From NCBI RefSeq assembly GCF_048323655.1, contig NZ_JBLUWW010000002.1, positions 124,001 through 188,000 on the forward strand: 64,000 nucleotides of DNA, written 5' to 3'. A model generated the notes under the pieces. It saw only the letters and a list, made by a program, of their open reading frames with translations, had not been told where the DNA came from and made no database searches. Shown piece after piece: positions 43,878 through 53,600 of the stretch. Every line of letters begins with the position of its first letter. The first letter of the stretch is position 1. The stretch is from Salinimicrobium soli (lineage in GTDB: Bacteria; Bacteroidota; Bacteroidia; Flavobacteriales; Flavobacteriaceae). The position numbers and the translations under genes are program-made.

Positions 43878-45284
43878 ATGAAGAAAATTCTACTTCTGCT
43901 CCCCTTATTTTTACTCATTTTATCAGTCAATGCACAAGAAAGATACAAGGTGTTGTATGACTACCAAACAGAAAATATCCAGTATTTCTCTTTGGATAGG
44001 AATAACAAAATTAAGGACACTTTAGAGAAACCAAAATTCAAAAAGAACAGCCAGGTTGAGCTCCAGGTGGTGAACGTCAATCCTTTTGCCGTTAAGTTAG
44101 AAACAGACGTTTCGGAAGAAGAGATCCATAAATCAGGTGGCAGTGGATTTAATTTTGGGACCTTGCTGGGAGGAATTGGCTCCATGTCTCAAGACAATCT
44201 TAAGTTGAATCTTGGTAACCTGCCGGTGAGTGACACCTTATTTTCCAGAGGAGCACAATCCAGGGGCGCAGGTTTGTCCAGTAAATTTCAGGATCTCAAT
44301 GATATTGCTACAAATGTTAGTGCCCTTAAGAGTACTTTAATGTCTAATTTAAAGAATCCCAACCTTACCAAGGAGGAGATTGAGGCTAATCTAAAACAAG
44401 TGGCTGCACAACAACAGGATGTAAGGCTGCCAAATCCAGATGAGAATTTCTATAATTACCTCGCTAACCTTGAAAAGGTCCTGGTCACCGGCACCAATGA
44501 AATAATTACTGATGTGAAAATGCTCAAGGCCGACCTTGACAGGACCTCCAATGAAGGTGTAGCCTCCCGCGGAGAGTTGGTGCTTAGAAACACATCCTAT
44601 ACTGAACTGGATAACCTAATACAATCGGTACAGAATTCCACAGTAGAGTCGGTAGCCTCACTTAACAAGATCCAGTCGCTCTATACGGCTTTGGAAGGAT
44701 CTGTGTTTTCCAGAACTTATGATTATTACCTGGATTCTGATAAATCTAACATTGAATTGACCTTTAAAGAAAGTGATTTTGCTCAAGACTCCGATGCCGG
44801 AAACAACGCCGTGTTAAAAAGCCGAAATATCAAGATCCTTTCAAGAGGAGGCTTTAAGATAAATACCGGAGTAGCTCTTACCATGAATAATTTTGAATCT
44901 ACTTCTGAAGATTATTTTATTACCGAAGATGGGCAGATTGCTTCCAATACCAATGACTACTTTATTCCAAACCTGAGCACCATGATCAATTTTTACCCGA
45001 TCATTTCAGAAAATTTTAATCTCGGCGGAAGTTTTGGACTTTCCATTCCAATTTCTGATGATGTGAAGGGAGTGAACTTTCTTTTAGGTCCATCGTTATT
45101 TCTCGGAAATGACAGCAGGCTTTCCCTTTCCGGAGGAGTGGCTTACGGTCCTGTAGACAGGTTGACCAACGGACTCGAAGCAGGAGATTCTACTTCCCTG
45201 AACTCTCTCGACGGCTTCACCAAAACGGTGTACGACATCGGGTACTATTTCGGGGTGTCTTTTAGCATTTTCAACATTAACTAA
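43878..45284 (+). CDS. Outer-membrane barrel protein heading the caspase operon
   Basis: This 468-residue protein has a signal peptide (LLLLPLFLLILSVNAQ). The N-terminal globular part (21-100) is followed by a flexible stretch with two tandem SRGA motifs (123-126, 128-131). A helical coiled segment follows (about 135-280), and then a C-terminal part of amphipathic strands (GGFKINTGVALTMNN, NLSTMINFYPIISENFNLGGSFGLSIPI, NFLLGPSLFLGN) ending YYFGVSFSIFNIN, as expected for an outer-membrane barrel. I do not recognise the family. It is first in the operon, 50 bases before the caspase gene, and would be the anchor or substrate of the proteases. Confidence 0.75.
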   Translation: MKKILLLLPLFLLILSVNAQERYKVLYDYQTENIQYFSLDRNNKIKDTLEKPKFKKNSQVELQVVNVNPFAVKLETDVSEEEIHKSGGSGFNFGTLLGGIGSMSQDNLKLNLGNLPVSDTLFSRGAQSRGAGLSSKFQDLNDIATNVSALKSTLMSNLKNPNLTKEEIEANLKQVAAQQQDVRLPNPDENFYNYLANLEKVLVTGTNEIITDVKMLKADLDRTSNEGVASRGELVLRNTSYTELDNLIQSVQNSTVESVASLNKIQSLYTALEGSVFSRTYDYYLDSDKSNIELTFKESDFAQDSDAGNNAVLKSRNIKILSRGGFKINTGVALTMNNFESTSEDYFITEDGQIASNTNDYFIPNLSTMINFYPIISENFNLGGSFGLSIPISDDVKGVNFLLGPSLFLGNDSRLSLSGGVAYGPVDRLTNGLEAGDSTSLNSLDGFTKTVYDIGYYFGVSFSIFNIN

Positions 45285-45334
45285 CTCTATATCAAAATTA
45301 TAAATCTGTGGTGATCCCACAGAGAAATGAACCT

Positions 45335-47326
45335 ATGTCAAAATTTAAGAAAATGAAAAAATTATTTTTAGTCCTTTTTTTCTGTTCCATTACGAGCCTT
45401 GCGTTTGCAGAAAAGTATGCTGTGATCATTGCCGTGGGAGATTATCCTGCAAAGACCGGCTGGGCACCAATTAGTTCTGTCAATGATGTGCCTTTGATCA
45501 AATCCAGTCTGCAAAGTCAGGGATTTATGGAAGACAACATATTGGTCCTTAAGGATGCCGAGGCCACCAAACAAAACATACTTTCTACTTTAAATGATCT
45601 AAAGAACCGGATCTCGGCGGGAGATATCGTGGTCATTCATTATTCTGGCCATGGTCAACAGATCTTTGACGATAATTCCGAAGAGATAGACGGGCTGGAC
45701 GAAGCCATAGTACCTTATGATGCCTGGGTGAAATACACCTACAACTATAAAGGAGAAAATCACATTCGGGACGACGAGATAGGTAACATTCTCGCTAATT
45801 TTAGAAATAAACTGGGAAAAGACGGGCAGTTGCTTATGCTGTTGGACAGTTGCCATTCAGGTTCTTCTACCAGGGGAGGAAAGGCGAGAGGAAGCCGTCA
45901 GGCATTTGTCCCTGACAATTGGGAAAAACCTTCCGGAGAGACCAGTAAAGGAAGTGACATGTTTGAGCAGGTGAAGATAAATGAGAATGCAGCACCCTTT
46001 GTGCTGATTTCGGGAGCTTCGGCCAATGAGCTCAATTATGAGTACGAAGGAAAAGGTTCCCTCAGCTATTCCTTTTCCAAAGCTATGAATGAACTGGGAT
46101 CTGATTTTACTTACCGACAGTTGTATTCAAAAATTGCCGCTGTGATGAACACGATCTCTCCCCGGCAAACTCCCACCATTGAAGGAGACCAGGATTATAA
46201 ACTTTTCAAAGGGGAATATGTAAAACAACAATCATATTACCCGGTGGTAAAAATGCCCAGAAGGGATGTGCTTAAGATCCAGGCAGGAAAACTCCACGGT
46301 ATTTTTGAAGGTACTACTGTAAACATATTGCCTGCAGGGACTACAAAAGTAAAAGAAGGGGAGATCCTCACTTCGGGAACGGTACTGCTTTCCAAATTTA
46401 ACGAGGCGAATATACAGTTGGATAAACCTTTAGAAAGTTCCAATGAAAAAGATTATTGGGTATTTGTGAGCGAAAAATCTTATGGAGATATAGGAGTGAA
46501 TGTTTTTGTGGACAGCAAGATAGCAGACAGGGGAGTAGTTAACGAAATTGAAAAGTTCCTGAAGGAAAACAATCTTGGAACCCTCGTTAAAGACGCTGAA
46601 AACTCAGACGTTTATATTTCTGAAGAAAACTCCAGTTATACGTTGAATGCTACCAATGGTCTTGTGGAATTTGCAGAAGGTGACCGCAACAGAGGCGCAG
46701 CAGGGATGGAAGACCTGAAGGAGCAACTGTTCAAATACGCTCAGGGCAATTACCTGAAAAGCCTGAATATGGACAATGAAGATTATGAATTCAGTTTCAG
46801 ATTATTGCCTGTTGAATATGATGTGGTGACAGAAACTTACGGAGATACCCTTTCACCTGATGCCTACAGGAATGATTCCGGAACCTTTACGGTACGTCCA
46901 GATGTGGACCACGTGGTTTTGGAGGTGACCAACAAAGGAAACCAACCAGTCTACTTCAGTCTTATCGAGATTAACAGTAAGGGAGAAATAAACCCTTTTC
47001 TTCCAAATGGTAACTGTAATTTAAATGACAATGAGAGGCAGATCCAACCGGGGCAGACCATGCTGTTCAGAGATTGTATCTTTTCGTTTGCTCCACCCTA
47101 TGAGAAGCTAATGATAAAAGGCTTTGCTTCCCCAAACCCGATCAACTTTCAGTCTACTATTTCCACCAGGGGAGCCGGGCAGCGGGCTGGTAATCCTAAC
47201 CCTTTAGAGCAGTTTTTGGGCCAGACCTATACGCAGTCCAGAGGCCAATCTTCATCTAAAGTTGCTGGAAAGGTGGATGGCTACAGTACCGAAATGATCT
47301 ATGAAATTATTTCTAATGATGAATAA
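45335..47326 (+). CDS. Exported caspase-like peptidase (C14) with DUF4384-like tail
   Basis: The start chosen is ATG 45335 (MSKFKK); ATG 45353 (MKKLFLVL) is equally possible, and a GTG at 45308 is not needed. A signal peptide ends AFA. The caspase domain (about 26-275) has His106 (HYSGHGQQ) and Cys173 (LLDSCHSGSS), the full catalytic dyad, and the usual DDNSEEIDGLDEAI acidic pocket between them. The second half has a beta domain and a DUF4384-like region (QPVYFSLIEINSKGEINPFLPNG). RGA motifs occur in NRGAAG and TRGAG (about 452 and 611). Exported caspase homologues of this kind generally cleave after basic residues. It sits in the five-gene operon. Confidence 0.92.
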   Translation: MSKFKKMKKLFLVLFFCSITSLAFAEKYAVIIAVGDYPAKTGWAPISSVNDVPLIKSSLQSQGFMEDNILVLKDAEATKQNILSTLNDLKNRISAGDIVVIHYSGHGQQIFDDNSEEIDGLDEAIVPYDAWVKYTYNYKGENHIRDDEIGNILANFRNKLGKDGQLLMLLDSCHSGSSTRGGKARGSRQAFVPDNWEKPSGETSKGSDMFEQVKINENAAPFVLISGASANELNYEYEGKGSLSYSFSKAMNELGSDFTYRQLYSKIAAVMNTISPRQTPTIEGDQDYKLFKGEYVKQQSYYPVVKMPRRDVLKIQAGKLHGIFEGTTVNILPAGTTKVKEGEILTSGTVLLSKFNEANIQLDKPLESSNEKDYWVFVSEKSYGDIGVNVFVDSKIADRGVVNEIEKFLKENNLGTLVKDAENSDVYISEENSSYTLNATNGLVEFAEGDRNRGAAGMEDLKEQLFKYAQGNYLKSLNMDNEDYEFSFRLLPVEYDVVTETYGDTLSPDAYRNDSGTFTVRPDVDHVVLEVTNKGNQPVYFSLIEINSKGEINPFLPNGNCNLNDNERQIQPGQTMLFRDCIFSFAPPYEKLMIKGFASPNPINFQSTISTRGAGQRAGNPNPLEQFLGQTYTQSRGQSSSKVAGKVDGYSTEMIYEIISNDE

Positions 47327-49031
47327 AATAGTTTTCACCTTTATATCAGCCCTCTTCTGTGTGTCTTTATCTCATGGGTCGATTTCAAAGGAGCATTATA
47401 AAGTTAATTCCTTAGGAAGAGCTTCAACTCCAAATCTTCATATGATTTCCATAGGAATCAACAATTACGAAAATCATGAGAATTTCCACAACCTGGTTGG
47501 ATCAGTTAATGATGCAAGAAAAATCCTCGATTTAATTAAAAGAGATGCAAATAAGTTAAAGTTTAATCAGTCCTATGAAAGCTCTGGTAGTTCTAGGTTG
47601 CTTCGAAATTTTATAAAAATTGAAAACGAATATAAACTGAACAAAATTTACTCTTATTTATTAGTCGATGCAGAAGCTACTTCTAAAAACATACGCGACA
47701 CATTAAAACTAATAGCACGCAACTCCAAACCTAATGATATATTCGTTTTCTTTTTTGCAGGAATGAGTTCTGCCCATGAAGGTGAGGTGCAGCTTTATAC
47801 GTATGGAGACTCCTCTTTACCTATTAAAGATTTGTCTTATTTAATAAACCAAATCTCTGCAAAAAAACAGTTGATCATATCTGAAGCAGGGAATGGCAAA
47901 GGATTTTCCAATTCTCTCATTTATAATCTTTTTGAGCAAAATTCCATTCTAGCCTCTAATTCGGATAGGAACAGAATCATTATTACAACCAAGGGCTTGG
48001 GGCAGGAAGGAAAACTGGAGAATGGGTATGGAGGATTTCTTTCATCCTACCTCCTTAAGAACGAAAACCTTCTATATATTTTTAAAACTCCACTGAAGTT
48101 TGAATTAGATCTTAATAGACAAGAAATTCAACACGATTATTTTAATGAGAAATATTGCGCAGTTTATTTTGAAAGTGATTACAGGGATTTATTGGCTTTA
48201 AAATTTTCGGAAAGTTACTCAAGAGGGGCAGTGTCAAATCAGATTGATGTTAAACATGACGCAAACGCAAATTCGAAACGTAATATTCCAATTGTTCAAG
48301 CTGTGTTAATTGGAACCAACAATTATAAAAAATCTATAGGTTGGGAGAATCTCCAAAACCCGGTAAATGACGTCCGAACAATCGGAGAAATACTCGAAAA
48401 AAAATATGGCGCGAACACTTTATATTTAATTGATCAAGGTAGGAATGAGGTTCTGTTACATTTGATAAAGATTAAGAAACAACTTGCCGAGAATGATAAA
48501 TTGATTGTATTCTTTGCTGGCCACGGTTACTATCACTCAGATTACTCGGATGGATTTCTTGTTTTTCAAGATAGTAAAGGTCTTGAAGAAGATCCCACCT
48601 TGGATACCTATTTACCAATGGCTACAATAAATAGGCTTCTAGATGGATTTCCTAATAAACAGGTTCTAACGATCTTCGATGTCTGTTATGGTGGAAGCTT
48701 TGAGCTAAATGGGGGTGATCTACCAGTCGAGAATTATTCCAAGGCTACTTTTGATAAGGGTATAAAACATTTTATAGTTGAGAAGAATCAATACAACTCC
48801 CGCATTTACCTTGCTTCAGGAAAATATGAAGTGCCGGATTATTGGAATAATTCTTTAGACCATTCTCCATTTGCAAAAAAGTTGATTAAAGCTTTTGAAG
48901 AGGAAAATGAATTTATTTCTCCTGGAAAAATATTCACATATCTTCAAGGTAACGCCACAGAGACTGTTCTGAAGAAATTTGGAAGTCACGAACCAAGAGG
49001 TGATTTCTTACTACCTGTAGTACCTAATTAA
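47319..49031 (+). CDS. Tandem pseudo-caspase/caspase protein, exported
   Basis: The start is ATG 47319 (MNKIVFTF), overlapping the previous gene by eight bases; ATG 47316 and 47301 are also in frame. A signal peptide ends near SLSHGS. Two caspase-fold units follow. Unit 1 (about 40-295) keeps the fold landmarks (MISIGINNYEN, VNDARKI, FFFAG) but has Met149 at the His position and Gly191 at the Cys position, so it is dead. Unit 2 (about 325-570) has His402 (FFAGHGYY) and Cys456 (FDVCYGGSF). SRGA (301-304) lies in the linker. Function probably resembles the inhibitory or scaffolding pseudo-enzymes of eukaryotic caspase systems (inference). Confidence 0.9.
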   Translation: MNKIVFTFISALFCVSLSHGSISKEHYKVNSLGRASTPNLHMISIGINNYENHENFHNLVGSVNDARKILDLIKRDANKLKFNQSYESSGSSRLLRNFIKIENEYKLNKIYSYLLVDAEATSKNIRDTLKLIARNSKPNDIFVFFFAGMSSAHEGEVQLYTYGDSSLPIKDLSYLINQISAKKQLIISEAGNGKGFSNSLIYNLFEQNSILASNSDRNRIIITTKGLGQEGKLENGYGGFLSSYLLKNENLLYIFKTPLKFELDLNRQEIQHDYFNEKYCAVYFESDYRDLLALKFSESYSRGAVSNQIDVKHDANANSKRNIPIVQAVLIGTNNYKKSIGWENLQNPVNDVRTIGEILEKKYGANTLYLIDQGRNEVLLHLIKIKKQLAENDKLIVFFAGHGYYHSDYSDGFLVFQDSKGLEEDPTLDTYLPMATINRLLDGFPNKQVLTIFDVCYGGSFELNGGDLPVENYSKATFDKGIKHFIVEKNQYNSRIYLASGKYEVPDYWNNSLDHSPFAKKLIKAFEEENEFISPGKIFTYLQGNATETVLKKFGSHEPRGDFLLPVVPN

Positions 49032-49035
49032 AATA

Positions 49036-50586
49036 ATGATTATGAAACAAAAATTACTCTTTCTCAGTATTTGCTTTTTCACAATTTACTCCTACTCCCA
49101 AGATGACATTCAGTTTCCAAAGGAATATCCCTTTGGAGCACCCGGGAGCACCCCAAGAGGTGTATTCGGGAAGGACGACCGGAAGGAAGTGAAGGATGCC
49201 GAAGGTTATGAAGATTTTGTACGAGCTACTGCGGTTATGGTCTCCAAAAAAGCTATAAGAGAAAACAGGATCTATGGCTATGATCTGATGGAAAGACTAC
49301 AGCTGCAGTTTGAAACCTCAAAGTTTCACGAGAATGTTAAGTTTCTTGATCAGCCCACAATAGCCAACTGTACCGGATTTTTAATAGCACCGGATATTCT
49401 TGTGACTGCCGGCCATTGCGTAACTACACTAGAAGAAGCACAGGAATATGTCTGGCTTTTCGATTATACCAGTGAGATGTACTATGACGGCTTCAATCGC
49501 TATATAGTAGTAGAACCTGAAAATGTTTTTGAGGTCACAGAAGTTTTAGGAGCTGAATTTCAAGAGGAGGAAGGAGATGTTGATTATTCAGTTCTTAGAC
49601 TGGACAGGCAATCGGACAGGAGGCCTTACAGGTTCCGCACAAGTGGAACAGTAGCAAATGGCACTGCTATAAATACATTGGGAGCCCCGACCGGTTTACC
49701 TTTAAAGTTTTCAACTAATGCTATTGTGACTGATAATGAACCCAATTCTTGGTTTAAAAGCAATATTGATTCTTTTCCTGGAAATTCCGGAGGCCCGGTC
49801 TTTGATCAAAATGGGTTTATTGAAGGTATACTTGTACGGGGTGCAGTAGAGTATACTAATGAAGGATATAGGGGTGATTATAAATACGATGAAGAATGTG
49901 ATTGTATAAAAACAGTCACCTGGGAAAATGTTGAAGGGACAGCAGGTTGCCAGGCACACAAGATAACTTCTATGCCCGGTGAACTTTTAGTGACCGCTGT
50001 TTACGAAAATCTTGAATATGCAGTTGAGAACCATTTGGTAGAAAGGTTTAATGATTGGGATAATTATTCCTGGGTCTTTAGTGATACGTACTTAAATGGT
50101 CGGGAACCGTTGGAGGAAAAAGCTATAATTTTTGAAAACACCTATGCCTTAAAAAAGATCCTTGAATTCAAAGCTGAAGAACTGTCCGACCATCAGGCAA
50201 GAAGGCTTATAGAAGGATCGGTTTATAGAGACCATATACCATCTCTGAAGGTAGTACTGGAATCAGGCCTGTATCCCGATGCCGGAATGGATCAGGAGGA
50301 AAGTGTTTTACAGCAAAGTGTAAGATGGGCTAATCTTGAAGCCGTTAGATTGCTGATCGCCTATGGGGCTAACAAAAATGTTCAGGACAAGGATGGGAAT
50401 ACTTTACTTCACTTGAGCGCCGAACGCGGTAATATGGATATGGCCAAAATTTTGCTCGAGAACGGCGTAAAAGCTGATGTAAGGAATAACAAGCGCCATT
50501 ATCCTGATAAAGTAGCCCGTAAGGCCGGTCATAAACAGCTAGGGAAATACTTGAAAAAAGTTAGAAAAGGCAGGATTAGAGTTTAG
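49036..50586 (+). CDS. V8/trypsin-like serine peptidase (S1) with ankyrin repeats, exported
   Basis: 516 residues from ATG 49036 (ATG 49042 also possible), with a signal peptide ending YSYSQ. After a short pro-segment, GVFGKDDRKEV (42-52) resembles the mature N-terminus of glutamyl-endopeptidase (S1B) enzymes. The catalytic triad is His127 (TAGHC), Asp183 (DVDYSVL) and Ser251 (GNSGGP). Residues about 395-510 form three ankyrin repeats (NTLLHLSAERGNMDMAKILLENG). An ankyrin tail on an exported peptidase is unusual. Arg41 directly precedes the presumed mature N-terminus. It begins four bases after the caspase gene. Confidence 0.92.
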   Translation: MIMKQKLLFLSICFFTIYSYSQDDIQFPKEYPFGAPGSTPRGVFGKDDRKEVKDAEGYEDFVRATAVMVSKKAIRENRIYGYDLMERLQLQFETSKFHENVKFLDQPTIANCTGFLIAPDILVTAGHCVTTLEEAQEYVWLFDYTSEMYYDGFNRYIVVEPENVFEVTEVLGAEFQEEEGDVDYSVLRLDRQSDRRPYRFRTSGTVANGTAINTLGAPTGLPLKFSTNAIVTDNEPNSWFKSNIDSFPGNSGGPVFDQNGFIEGILVRGAVEYTNEGYRGDYKYDEECDCIKTVTWENVEGTAGCQAHKITSMPGELLVTAVYENLEYAVENHLVERFNDWDNYSWVFSDTYLNGREPLEEKAIIFENTYALKKILEFKAEELSDHQARRLIEGSVYRDHIPSLKVVLESGLYPDAGMDQEESVLQQSVRWANLEAVRLLIAYGANKNVQDKDGNTLLHLSAERGNMDMAKILLENGVKADVRNNKRHYPDKVARKAGHKQLGKYLKKVRKGRIRV

Positions 50587-50608
50587 GAAAATAATTTTTG
50601 CAATAATC

Positions 50609-53600
50609 ATGATGAAAAGGACTCTATATTTTTTATGTTTTATTATTGGTATTTATAACGTCACAGCTCAAACCAAATATTTTGAGGAGCCTACTTTCAA
50701 TAAAATGGTGAAAGCTTTTCAGAAGCAAGAATACACAGTTCTGGAAGATCTGTTGCTTCAGGATATTTCCGGGGGTAAGTCTAATGCGTTTACCTATAGT
50801 ATAGCTCATTTTTATAATGAAAATATAGATGGAAACTTCAGCAGTAAGTTAGGTGATAAACAGCAGAAGATTCTTTCATTTTGTTCACAGATTGAAGCTC
50901 ATGATAAAGCCGAAAGATATTTAAAGATTTATGATGCTTACCGGGATTTTGAGTTTAAAGATGACTTGCCTGTGCAGGCTTATTATAAAATCATGTCTGC
51001 CACCAGTAAAATTTCTTATGACGAAACCGTACAAATATTTAAGACCTGGTTGAGCAATCATGGAGTTCAGTACAGGGCATTGTGGATGCTCGATTATGTC
51101 TTTGATTACGGCCAGCGATATGAATTGTGGAAAAACATTTTGAAAGAGAATTTTTATGATGATTTCCCAGAGTTACAGGCGTATGCTGAGTTCAATCTCA
51201 ATAATATTCCCGAATTAAACCTGAAAAACTGGAGCACCGTTCAAAACCTTGAGAATGTAAATAGGTATCTTGAAAAAAATCCAAAAGATCCGGAAGCATT
51301 AAGACGAAAGGCTATTTTACTTGAAACTCTTAAAAGAAAGAAAGAAGCCTTGCTAAACTATGAAAAGGCGTACGCTGTTAATCCCTTTTATTTTGAAGGT
51401 TTTTCAGGTATTAATGTTATAGCACTTCAATATGAACTTTCGGGTGATTTTAACGAAGATGCTGTTAGAGATTTCGTTGAGCATCATTATTCCAAAGCTT
51501 CAGGTGAAGATAAACTGAACTACTGGAGAGCAAAAACTTACTTTGAAGCGGGAAATAAAACCAAAGCCAGTTCTATTTTAAAGTCACAAATAGAAAAAAC
51601 ACCTTGCCCTCAGGCCCTTTTTTTGCTTGCTGAAATCGAAGCCTCAGATGACCGGTTTACAGAAGTTTATAGATTGCTTAAACAAATTCCATCTTCAGAA
51701 AGACGTCGAAATTTGGAATATTATGAGCTTTGGCTGGAATCTTTAAAGGAAACTGAAGCGGTAGATGAAATGCTCGAACATTATAGAGGTTTAACCGGTG
51801 ATCTGGAAATGCATAATCAATCCACTCTATACGAGATTTTTGATTTCTTTGAGAATTCAGGTCAATATGAAATCGCAGAAGAGGTGCAGCTTATAAAGGA
51901 AAGCAGATTTCCAAACTCTAACTGGACTTTAGATAATCTTGGATATGTTCTCTTAAAAAATGAAAAATTTTCTGAAGCGGAAAAAGTGCTGCTTAGAAGT
52001 TTTGAACTTAATCCGGTAGACTCTTATACCCTTGCCAGATACAAAGAAGCTCTAGAAGGCAATAATAAAGATGTAGATGCAGCACTTGAAAATCTGGAAA
52101 AACAATTTCCTGATAGTTACCTGTTAAAACAGGAAATTTTAAATATAGGAGATGCACAGGAAAACTGGAATAATTTTATCGCCTCCTTTAAAAATGAAGC
52201 CGGGCTGGTAAATGCACGGCTCGTCGATATGAAATTGAGCAAAAATTCGAATCGAGGAGATTTGCTCTTAAATTTTCATGAAGAACAGCTAAGTGCGGCC
52301 AATTCCAGGCTGGATTCAATATTCTACCTTGACTTGCTAAACTGGGAGTACCGAAGCTATGTTCAGAAATATACCGTAAAGCCGGAGCGAATGGATAAAA
52401 TGCTGAAATTAAATGAGCGTTACCAGAAGCTTTCCGGAGACCTGTTCGAAATTTTAAAAACAAGAGCTTATCTGTACAGGGCGGCAAAGGAAACGGAACT
52501 GGCGCAAAATGCCATTCAACAGGCTATCGAGGTTTACCCTACAACCGCAAATATTGAACATGCCATTATAAATTTTCGGGCCCCGGGAGGTTTTAAAGAA
52601 TATCGAAAAGCCCTGGAAAAGAATGTCAAAAATTATGAAGGTCTAAGGTATTATATCCTTAGAAATGTAACCTATGGCGGCAGTAGTATAAATGCTATCT
52701 GGGCTTATAATAAATGTAAAAGCCTTTATCCGGATAAGGATTGCCAGTCTAGTTCGTATTTCATTGCCCTGAAAAATTTCGGCAATCCGCTACCTAGAAT
52801 TAACAACTTTAAAAATTCTTATAATCTGGGAACCTCTTCCCGTTATATCGATTGGTATGATCAAACCAGGAAAGATGTTTTCGATAATCTTTATTCCACC
52901 TTTGAATATGATGAAGATGAAAACACGATAAAGGTTTATTTTAAAAATGGGGAAGAATTTATTCAGAAGGATGATCCTTTGCTTGGAAGACCGGTTTTAA
53001 AACAAAAAGGGAAAATCTGGATTAAATACGGGTATACTGAAAATGGCAAAATAGACCGAATAGAAACTTCGGCACACGAGAAAATGAATCTTCAGTATAA
53101 TGAAAAGGATCAGATCATAACTTATGATCTGCAACTTGGGAAACTGAAGAGAAACTATAAACTCGGATATAACGAGGCGGAAAAGATGAATGAAGTAATC
53201 CTGAATAATCAGGATACGCTGCGCGTTTTTTACGATGAACAAAAGGAGGTAGATAGCACATACACCAGTGGTATGGGAAATCCTGCAGAATTACAGTATA
53301 ATCTGGTGGCCGATATTAATATGCTTTCTACTTACACAAGAACGGATAAACTTGAAAATATTCATCTGGAAGATCCCGAACATCAAAAATTAGCCTCTCA
53401 GTATGAAGTTGCTTATAATCAAACTCCATATGAGGGATTTGGAGTAAACCAAGCTGAAGAAATGCTTCAGTATTTAAGATATTTAAAGACCAATCTAAAT
53501 CAGGATTCTGGCTTTGCTACTGAAATTCTTAATAAAGCCGATGATATTTTCTATGATCTTTCTTTTACTGAATATCCACTGCCTGTAAAGGAACAGTTTG

